This document shows positions 56,676 to 64,000 of a stretch of DNA of 64,000 nucleotides, piece by piece; positions within the stretch are counted from its first letter, which is position 1; each line of letters starts with the position of its first letter. The notes beneath the pieces were generated by a model. That model saw nothing but the letters and a program-made list of their open reading frames with translations. It made no database searches and had not been told where the DNA came from. Both the position numbers and the translations under genes were made by a program. Source of the DNA: Diphasiastrum complanatum (lineage: Eukaryota; Streptophyta; Lycopodiopsida; Lycopodiales; Lycopodiaceae); contig CM055099.1 of assembly GCA_029204225.1 (NCBI GenBank), positions 42,460,597 through 42,524,596 of the forward strand. The letters run 5' to 3'.

Positions 56676-57483
56676 TGTGAGAAATTGGCAAAAATCTAGC
56701 TTGGTATTTTTTATGATAGAAGTTTGTAAGTGAATCTCACATGTGTGGAGGATGTTTCCACGTGTGGAGAATTGTAAAGTAAATCAAAATGTTTGATATA
56801 GGGGTCTCATAGAATTTCATAGTCAAGCATTTAGGTGTAGGATGTTGATAGGGTCAAATTTGGCATAGATGGCAAATTATCCATTCCACTTGTAATGCCA
56901 ATATTGAGCCAAAATAGAGCCAAACTTGTGCCAATTAGAGTGTAGACAAGTGTCATGCTTTTGTTTGATGAAGCTTAAGAGGTCCAATAGGATTTAGAGG
57001 TGGTCCAATAGAAAATTGAGGTGTGCTTGAATATAGTCCAATAGAATTTAGAGGTGCATGGATCAATGGTCCAATAGGATTAAGAGGTGGCAAAGTGTGA
57101 TCCAATCATAGTTAAGCATAGTGGTAGCTCATGAATCTATTAGTATCATTGTACTCCTCCTTTTGGATCTAATTTGATTTTGAGATTGAGTGGATTTTGA
57201 GTGTCATTGAATTTCTAGCTTTTTCTCTCTACCCGAGAGCTCTTGATGGTTTTTCTCTCTCTACCCGAGGAGAGCAGCTTGTTTTCACTTAGAATACTTT
57301 TGGAACACTTCCCACACGTGTGAGTGAGAGTTGGAAGTGATTGAATGCATGTAGTAGTGTGTTTTTGCCATAGAATCAAAGATAGATCTTGAATCTCAAT
57401 CTAGTCTTGATCTTGGTGCATCTACACACCTTAGGAGATCACAAGTACATGTAGTGGACAATCCACACGTGTGAAATTCAACA
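56676..57483 (+). repeat. 5' LTR of the young copia
   Basis: 808 bp, TGTGAGAAATTGG...AAATTCAACA. It contains ACACGTGTG palindromes at 57314-57321 and 57465-57472 and a CCACGTGTGG near 56760. A 20-bp word TCTCTCTACCCGAG recurs twice near 57230-57265. Confidence 0.95.
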
Positions 57484-57495
57484 TGGTATCAGAGC
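57484..57495 (+). other. Primer-binding site (initiator Met tRNA type)
   Basis: Perfect TGGTATCAGAGC with zero spacing from the LTR. Confidence 0.95.
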
Positions 57496-58240
57496 CTACC
57501 TAAGGTTACCATGCATTTTGATCCATTTGAGTGAAAACTATTCATCAATCTTGAGCTAGAAATTGTCAAGGCCCATTTTCCTAGCTATCTTGTTCAATTT
57601 TGGATCAAAAGAGATCAAAAGGACATTGATTGGGTCTGACCTGGTACTGTACGGAATCAGGTGCTCAGACACGTGTGAGGAACATCCAATTTCAGTTTGG
57701 GAGTTCTCTTTCATGTTTGATCCAAAAATCTTGCTAGATAGCTTGTTTAAAAGCTATTTTTGTCTAGTTTCTGATGCAATCAGTTTCATTCCATTTGGTT
57801 GAGCCAATCAAAAGTTATAAGCTTTTGAAGAGGGTTAGGTAGGGCACCTAGACCTGGGTAGACACATTTGGTTTGGTCAAAAGATTGCTTGTTTGATCCA
57901 CAATCACAGTTGAATGCTTACCAATCTCATCTACATGTGATCTAGGCACTGTTTTGAGATCTTAGCCATTTTGTTTCATGCAATATTATTGTATTTGAGT
58001 CAAATTTGGTTTCTTAGTGTATTTCACACGTGCTGAGAGTGTTTGATCCTAACTTTGCCCATACTCCATCATTTGATGTGAAGTAGATCTAGTTTTGGAG
58101 AGATTGAGATAGCTAGTGAGAATCATCTCACAGTTTGTTGCAAGATCTTGCATAGGAGATGGTAGCACACCATTATTGGATCCTATAGTGAGAGAGAAGC
58201 AACATTTTTTGTTCATCACTTTTATTTATCTCCACTTTAC
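57496..58240 (+). other. 5' leader of the young copia
   Basis: About 745 bp without a convincing frame. It carries further ACACGTGTG (57669-57676) and CACACGTGCTGAG (near 58025) motifs, like those of the LTRs. Confidence 0.7.
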
Positions 58241-60817
58241 ATGACTTCAATGAGTTCATACTTGTTGCAACCAAGTGAGAGATTGTCTACTTCCAATTAT
58301 TCAATATGGAAGTTGAGGATGGAGTCCATCTTGATACTCCAAGATGTGATGGACATTGTACTTGGGATTGAGGAGGAGCCTCAAGTCCTTCAAGAAGTTC
58401 AAAAATACAAGAAGAGAGCTAGGATGGCTCTCCACTACATTAAGATGAATGTCTCTAATGAGATATTGAGGGAGATTGGTGATTGTTCTACATCCAAGGA
58501 AGCTTGGGATTGTCTCAAGTCCATCTATGAGGCTAAGAACACCTCTAGGCTCCTCACTCTTAGAAATCAAATATTCCAAAGTAGTCAAAAGAGTGATGAG
58601 AGTGCATCTAATTATGTTTTGAGAGTCAAGGATATTCATAGGGAGCTTGCATGTATTGGTGACTCAATCAATCAAAGTGAGCTAGTCCAAGTCATTCTCA
58701 ATGGCTTGAGAGATGAATATGACAACCTTGTCCAATCCTATGCCATTAAGGAGGAGCTACCAAGTTTGGAGGCCCTTCAAAGTGTGCTTATTTCTGAAGA
58801 ATCAAGACAAGAGTACAAACTCTTGAGGATGGACAAGCTATCACTCAATCATGATGATGGCAAAGTTCTATTTGCCAAGCACAAAGAGAGGAGTAAGAAG
58901 CAACACCATCACTTCTCTAATGAAAAAGCTAAAGACCAAGATGGAGAGGAGGAGGAGGATACCTCTCATGCTTCTACTTCAAATCTCAAGAAGAAGAAAA
59001 TCAAGTGCTTTTATTGTGGCAAGAAAGGCCATTATGCCACCAATTGCTTCAAGAAGAAGAATCAACTCAATCAAGCCAACATCACCAATGATAAAGAAGA
59101 CTATATTGCAAGTGATGGAGAAGGCTCTCTTATGGCATCAAGCTTCTCCTCTTCCACCTTCAACAAGGATGACTCATGGTATATTGATAGTGGAGCATCT
59201 TCACATATGTGTGGCTCCAAGCACTTTTTTTCATCTATTATGCCTTATGATGGAGTCAAGAAGACCATATACTTTGCAAGTAAGCATGAGTGCAATATTG
59301 AAGGAGTAGGGATTATTCCCTTGAAGCTTGCATCTTCTAAAGATCTCTTTCTCAACAATGTTCTTTTTGTCCCAAAGCTTACAAAGAACATTTTAAGTGT
59401 TGGCCAACTTCTTGATAGTGGCTTTGATGTCAATTTCAATATTGACAATTGTGTGATTAAGAAGGATGGTGAGATCCTTGCATATGGATCAAGATTTGAA
59501 GGCATCTACAAATTGGATCCAAGTGAGAGTGCAAACTCTCTTGATGTTTCTTATATTTCCAATATTTCAAAGGAGGAGGATTACACAAGATGCAGATATC
59601 TTCTCTCTTCAAGTATTATGGTGTATGATTATTCCTTATTATTCAAAGCATATGTTGAGAAGAAATTCTCATTGAAGATCAAAGCTTTGAGGAGTATTGG
59701 AGCTCTTGAAGGAATAGCACCATATGAAGTTTTATTCAAGATGAAGCCTAAGGTTGATCACCTTAGTGAATTTGGTAGTGCTTGCTTTGCATATATTCCC
59801 TTGGAGACAAGAAGGAAGGATGATCCAAGCTCATGGATCATGATTGGATACTCATCCATCAAGGAGGACTTTAGTGTCTTTACACTCTCTATTTCAAATG
59901 TGATGGTGAATAGAGATGTCATATTGCATGAAGATTCAATCTTGGAAGTGGCCGAGATCAAGGCTTCTCAAGAAGCATCACAAGTTATCTTTTTTGAAGG
60001 TATTCAAGTTATGATGGGGCCAATGTGTGAGGAGGAGTTTCTTCTTCATATAATTTCAAGAAGATCTTCAAGATGCATGGCCGAGTCTTTATGGCTCACC
60101 TTACATGGCAAAGAGGGGCATATTTCATGTTGTATCTACTACAACACATTCATATATGCTTCTCTTCCTTTGCTTGAAATGCTATCTTGCTTCATTGAAT
60201 TTTTTGGATCTCAAAGTTCAAGAAAAGCTATACTAGTTTTGTATGATGCTTATGGTATGGACATGTTTCTTTTCATTATTGACTTAGATGTGTTTCCAAT
60301 ACTTTTTGAAATCAAGATATTGTATTGTCAAAAGTATGCTCTTGGTTCTAGTAAGAACAAGATTGAGCTTGGTACTCACTTTTTTGAAAATCATGTTTTC
60401 ACATGTTTTGAGGCAAATTGTAAACTCCTCTTGAGATTAAGTGAAGCATCCAAAGTGGACACTTACATCCTTGAGAGAGTAACTAGCTTAAAAAAGATCA
60501 AGATAGTCTTTGATATCAAGATTAGATCCATCATGGATATAGCTCATTGTATGTGGACTAGTCAAGCTAGAAAGCATAATCTTGATAATCATCATTGTTT
60601 CACATCTTATGATCTTGATCTCCATGATCCTTATGAGGCTTGGAAGCCTCAAATTTCTCTATTTATGGTGCATCCATCATGCAAGTGGAACTTTCAAGGC
60701 AAAGATCATCATCAAGCATGGAGGAAGCCCATGATAATAGTGGCATATTGGTGGAGCACTCTTCAAAGGCATTGGCAAGAGATCTCTACCAAAGAGATCT
60801 TATCATGGATATGGTAA
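58241..60817 (+). CDS. Single-ORF polyprotein of a non-autonomous copia: gag, zinc knuckle, protease, novel tail
   Basis: 858 codons without a stop. Residues 1-200: copia gag (STSNYSIWKLRMESILILQ, then UBN2-type core with KSIYEAKNTSRLLTLRNQIF and LNGLRDEYDNLV). Residues 256-269: intact CCHC knuckle CFYCGKKGHYATNC. Residues 311-322: protease motif with active-site D316-S317-G318. Residues 470-485: a remnant of integrase (AYVEKKFSLKIKALRS) fused in frame to its C-terminal end (493 to about 540, APYEVLFKMKPKVDHL ... IMIGYSS). The DDE core between them is deleted. No RT motif follows. Residues from about 575 to 858 match nothing I recognise. A short RNase H end (SSKALARDLYQRDL) survives near 60760 in another frame. 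Start: first ATG after the leader; a second Met is at codon 4. Likely product: capsid-forming Gag with protease. Confidence 0.85.
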   Translation: MTSMSSYLLQPSERLSTSNYSIWKLRMESILILQDVMDIVLGIEEEPQVLQEVQKYKKRARMALHYIKMNVSNEILREIGDCSTSKEAWDCLKSIYEAKNTSRLLTLRNQIFQSSQKSDESASNYVLRVKDIHRELACIGDSINQSELVQVILNGLRDEYDNLVQSYAIKEELPSLEALQSVLISEESRQEYKLLRMDKLSLNHDDGKVLFAKHKERSKKQHHHFSNEKAKDQDGEEEEDTSHASTSNLKKKKIKCFYCGKKGHYATNCFKKKNQLNQANITNDKEDYIASDGEGSLMASSFSSSTFNKDDSWYIDSGASSHMCGSKHFFSSIMPYDGVKKTIYFASKHECNIEGVGIIPLKLASSKDLFLNNVLFVPKLTKNILSVGQLLDSGFDVNFNIDNCVIKKDGEILAYGSRFEGIYKLDPSESANSLDVSYISNISKEEDYTRCRYLLSSSIMVYDYSLLFKAYVEKKFSLKIKALRSIGALEGIAPYEVLFKMKPKVDHLSEFGSACFAYIPLETRRKDDPSSWIMIGYSSIKEDFSVFTLSISNVMVNRDVILHEDSILEVAEIKASQEASQVIFFEGIQVMMGPMCEEEFLLHIISRRSSRCMAESLWLTLHGKEGHISCCIYYNTFIYASLPLLEMLSCFIEFFGSQSSRKAILVLYDAYGMDMFLFIIDLDVFPILFEIKILYCQKYALGSSKNKIELGTHFFENHVFTCFEANCKLLLRLSEASKVDTYILERVTSLKKIKIVFDIKIRSIMDIAHCMWTSQARKHNLDNHHCFTSYDLDLHDPYEAWKPQISLFMVHPSCKWNFQGKDHHQAWRKPMIIVAYWWSTLQRHWQEISTKEILSWIW

Positions 60818-60930
60818 GGGTGCTGCTATGATGGATCCCTTGGCTGAACTTCACTTCTTATGCATAACAAAGGATCCACTCAGAAAGATTTACAAACTTC
60901 TCAAGTGATCTAGTACCTTTCCAAGCTATT

Positions 60931-60943
60931 TTTTGAGGAGGAG
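60931..60943 (+). other. Polypurine tract of the young copia
   Basis: TTTTGAGGAGGAG immediately before the 3' LTR. It is nearly the same as the tract at 33406-33414 (GAGGAGGAG), consistent with related families. Confidence 0.85.
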
Positions 60944-61764
60944 TGTGAGAAATTGGCAAAAATCTAGCTTGGTATTTTTTATGATAGAAGTTTGTAAGTG
61001 AATCTCACATGTGTGGAGGATGTTCCCACGTGTGGAGAATTGTAAAGTAAATCAAAATGTTTGATATAGGGGTCTCATAGAATTTCATAGTCAAGCATTT
61101 AGGTGTAGGATGTTGATAGGGTCAAATTTGGCATAGATGGCAAATTATCCATTTCCACTTGTAATGCCAATATTGAGCCAAAATAGAGCCAAACTTGTGC
61201 CAATTAGAGTGTAGACAAGTGTCATGCTTTTGTTTGATGAAGCTTAAGAGGTCCAATAGGATTTAGAGGTGGAACCTTGTGAGGTCCAATAGAAAATTGA
61301 GGTGTGCTTGAATATAGTCCAATAGAATTTAGAGGTGCATGGATCAATGGTCCAATAAGATTAAGAGGTGGCAAAGTGTGATCCAATCATAGTTAAGCAT
61401 AGTGGTAGCTCATGAATCTATTAGTATCATTGTACTCCTCCTTTTGGATCTAATTTGATTTTGAGATTGAGTGGATTTTGAGTGTCATTGAATTTCTAGC
61501 TTTCTCTCTCTACCCGAGAGCTCTTGATGGTTTTTCTCTCTCTACCCGAGGAGAGCAGCTTGTTTTTACTTAGAATACTTTTGGAACACTTCCCACACGT
61601 GTGAGTGAGAGTTGGAAGTGATTGAATGCATGTAGTAGTGTGTTTTTGCCATAGAATCAAAGACAGATCTTGAATCTCAATCTAGTCTTGATCTTGGTGC
61701 ATCTACACACCTTAGGAGATCACAAGTATATGTAGTGGACAATCCACATGTGTGAAATTCAACA
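60944..61764 (+). repeat. 3' LTR of the young copia
   Basis: 821 bp. It is longer than the 5' LTR mainly by a 13-bp insertion near 61275 (GTGGAACCTTGTGAGGTCC vs GTGGTCC). Confidence 0.95.
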
Positions 61765-62889
61765 ATTACTATCTTACATGGGTTTGTACTTTGTCTTTCA
61801 TTATCGTGTCCCTTACTACACCATTGTGTGTATTGGACAAGGTAATTTCATTGACAAGTTTCAAATATGTGATTTTTTAACCATACAGCCTCCTACATTA
61901 TGGTTGTATGACTTGAGAAATGTTTCTCAGACAATTATGTCACTGCTAGACTGGGGTAAAGTTTGGCTAGTATTATGAACTAGTTCGGAATTTGGCTTGG
62001 AAAACCTATTATCATATCTTAGTGTTTATCTTGGTTCTAGAATGCTATTGAAAAATCTTAAAGACATATTTGATGGCATCATCTTTGAGAAAATATGGTT
62101 GTCTTTTGACTATGATGACATGACACTATACGAATTTGATCGACTTTAAGATGCATATGTGTTGTATTGTGGCGATTATGTTCAGTTTTGTTTAGATTTG
62201 TTAGGTACAAACACACACACATCACTCTTGTGTTGCAGATGATTCCTCTTGAATATCCAACCAAACTTGGCTAGATTCGCCTAGTAATATTTCGCCATCA
62301 ATACTAGTTTGTCAATGTGTCAAATTTATACATGACATTACTATCTTAAACTGGTATGCACTTTATCTTTTATTGTCTTGTCCCTTACTACATGAGACAT
62401 TATAACTGATATTGGACAAATTAAGCTCACTGACAAGTTTCAATTACTTGGTTTTATAACCATATGGCTTGCTTACATTATGATTATAAGACTTTTTCTT
62501 CTCATGCAGCTATGTTACTTCTAGACTGGTGTAAAATTTGGCATGTATTGCGGACTAGTTCGAAAGTAGCCTTGGATAAACTATTTTCATATCCTGATTG
62601 TTTATCTCAATTCTAGGATGCTGTTTAGAAATCTCAAGATATACTTGACATTATGATCTTGAGAAATTATAAGTATCTGTTGACATTCCTGAATGGGAAT
62701 ACTTGTCATTGAAAAAATCTTCCATAGGGAGACATATTTGAAACTTATTCCCTGGGATGATTGTCTTCACTTGGTTCTTATTTCAGCATCTTGTGTGGTT
62801 TCAGGTGTGCAGCAGGTGTAACCACACTAGGTATACATGTTGCATCATCTAGTGTGGTTATCTTGTTCTGTGGGACGGTTGGCGGGATA
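61765..62889. repeat. Degenerate tandem units (right half of unit 1, then unit 2)
   Basis: 61765-62095 continues the unit interrupted at 56675 (ATTACTATCTTACATGGG). From about 62160 a second, diverged unit begins (TTCAGTTTTGTTTAGATTTG, AATATCCAACCAAACTTGGC, ATTACTATCTTAAACTGG) with the same order of words. The two units line up over some 500 bp with many substitutions. Confidence 0.8.
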
Positions 62890-62900
62890 ACACACACACA

Positions 62901-62965
<65 letters not shown>
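62890..62965. repeat. (CA)37 microsatellite
   Basis: About 75 bp of CA dinucleotide with one GA interruption. It occupies the same position relative to the next repeat copy as the CA tract at 55524-55593. Confidence 0.96.
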
Positions 62966-62968
<3 letters not shown>

Positions 62969-63912
62969 ATTAAGAAATACTCTCATGATTTACTTGTTTG
63001 TTTTGGTCACCATGATCACAATGAAAAATTGTCTTGAATTCTTTTGATCAGACTTTGTACAACACTCTAAATGTTAACAATGAAAAAATTCGTGTGAGCA
63101 GTCTTCTAATCCCCACAATATGGTTGTTGCTACTAATGGGTATGAAGAGTTGAAGTGCCATGAAGTGATCATGAATTTACCACTCGTTGATGCTTAACTT
63201 TCATTAACGAGGTCTCCTTTGAAGTGTACTGCTTTTTGTTTAAACCTTTTGTTACACTTTGACTATTTCTGATATAAATGGTATGATGGGTTTAGTTATA
63301 TGACTTGGATTAGACCTGTCTGTTAAAGTCTATATATGCTTATTTGTGGACGGTAATGCTCTGACGATTTGAAATTGACAGTGCAATAAACATTTTTCTA
63401 ATAGACAAAAGAGGATGGTGTTCCGATAAGCATTTTGAAAAGGGTAATGGCAGATAGTTTTGAACTTTACTATAAAACTAATCTAGATGTAATTGTCTAC
63501 TTTAGTTGTACTTTTGCAATTGTTGACTTTCAAGCACTGATTATACACTGTTAACCTTATAATTTTGTAACTTTTGAGTAAAGCTGAAACAATGTCCGAC
63601 TTTTTACTCATGATATGGACAAAATTAGAGTCACCTAACTTGGCAATGACTACTTGTTGCGACATGGATAACAACTGAGAGTATGTGTAGACACATGTAG
63701 TTCCCACAATAATGTCTCTGTTCTAACACAGTTGTTGTGGATGGATGCAGGTGAGCATATTCTCCTCAACTCGGAGCTTTTGCTGGTTGTTAGGTTTGGT
63801 CAATATGAAATGTTTGATTGTGATGACTCTACAAAAATTTGATTTACTTTAATATTCGTATGTTTGGTATTGTGGTGATAATGTGCAGTTTTGTTTAGAT
63901 TTGTTAGGTTCA
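62966..63912. repeat. Large direct repeat, copy 2
   Basis: About 940 bp matching 55594-56535 with scattered substitutions and small indels (for example ACGGTTGGTGTTGTGGATGG in copy 1 vs ACAGTTGTTGTGGATGG here). Confidence 0.93.
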
Positions 63913-63913
63913 A

Positions 63914-63952
63914 AAACACACACACACACACACACTCTCTCTCTCTCACACA
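63914..63952. repeat. Short compound (CA)n(CT)n tract
   Basis: ACACACACACACAC followed by CTCTCTCTCTC and CACACAC. It starts in the position where copy 1 has ACACACACC. Confidence 0.9.
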
Positions 63953-64000
63953 CTACACTTGGCTTGATGAGAGGGCAAGTGACATTGCACCTCATAATCT

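Larger units (their letters stand above)
56676..61764 (+). mobile_element. Young non-autonomous Ty1/copia element
   Basis: LTRs are 56676-57483 and 60944-61764, flanked by the target duplication ATTAC (56671-56675 and 61765-61769). The primer-binding site TGGTATCAGAGC starts at 57484, directly after the LTR. The polypurine tract TTTTGAGGAGGAG ends at 60943. The 3460-bp interior carries one long ORF (58241-60817). It lacks the integrase core and all RT motifs, so it must borrow both if it moves. By eye the LTRs differ by about 8 substitutions plus a 13-bp and a 1-bp indel, so insertion was recent. Confidence 0.95.

Noticed and set aside
58301-58639. 112-codon antisense frame under the young copia gag
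   Set aside because: It is a shadow of the gag frame with no features of its own. The same holds for 58851-59309 and 59245-59505.

Overview
The window is nuclear DNA from a seed plant. It holds one intact spliced gene, for a chloroplast-type 3-oxoacyl-ACP reductase (fabG), in a sea of LTR retrotransposons, LINE fragments and very long GA/CT and CA/GT microsatellites. The introns are huge and full of transposons, so the genome is large and repeat-rich. I cannot name the species. A magnoliid, another early-diverging angiosperm or a gymnosperm would all fit.

Positions 1-5246: an eroded Ty1/copia fragment (653-2205), then a decayed copia LTR (3427-4274) in unassigned AT-rich sequence. Positions 5247-25977: a stack of nested elements that can be ordered by insertion. 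An outer LTR element with no recognisable pol (5247-25977) has its 3' LTR split twice. The first split is a minus-strand copia (9459-22378, 5-bp target duplication CTTAA). The second is a gutted minus-strand copia derivative (22645 to about 25600). The 3' LTR of the 9459-22378 element is in turn split by a plus-strand, nearly full-length but stop-riddled copia (10108-17007, target duplication GTGAT). A (GA)n tract of about 170 bp lies in only one LTR of that youngest element.

Positions 25978-35447: mostly decayed sequence, with a 21-bp minisatellite, the 3' end of a Ty3/gypsy element, an LTR/PBS candidate, and a copia RT-RNase H fragment with its 3' LTR.

Positions 35448-52200: the fabG gene. 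Eleven exons (35757-51873) join into a 326-codon frame with GT-AG junctions throughout, a plastid transit peptide and the full Asn-Ser-Tyr-Lys catalytic set. Intron 8 is 7.9 kb. It contains a gypsy 3' end, two LINE reverse-transcriptase fragments, two antisense fragments of a LINE ORF1 that looks like an L1-type RRM protein, a perfect 111-bp inverted repeat, five long microsatellites or minisatellites, and a 76-bp tandem repeat ending just before the exon 9 splice acceptor.

Positions 52201-64000: intergenic DNA with a 390-bp tandem duplication and a degenerate array of larger repeats whose copies start at (CA)n tracts. A young copia derivative (56676-61764, target duplication ATTAC, LTRs about 1% apart by eye) is inserted in this array. 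It carries one uninterrupted 858-codon ORF with gag, zinc knuckle and protease, but it has lost the integrase core and all of the RT, and ends in about 280 residues I cannot assign. It is the most unusual coding feature in the window.
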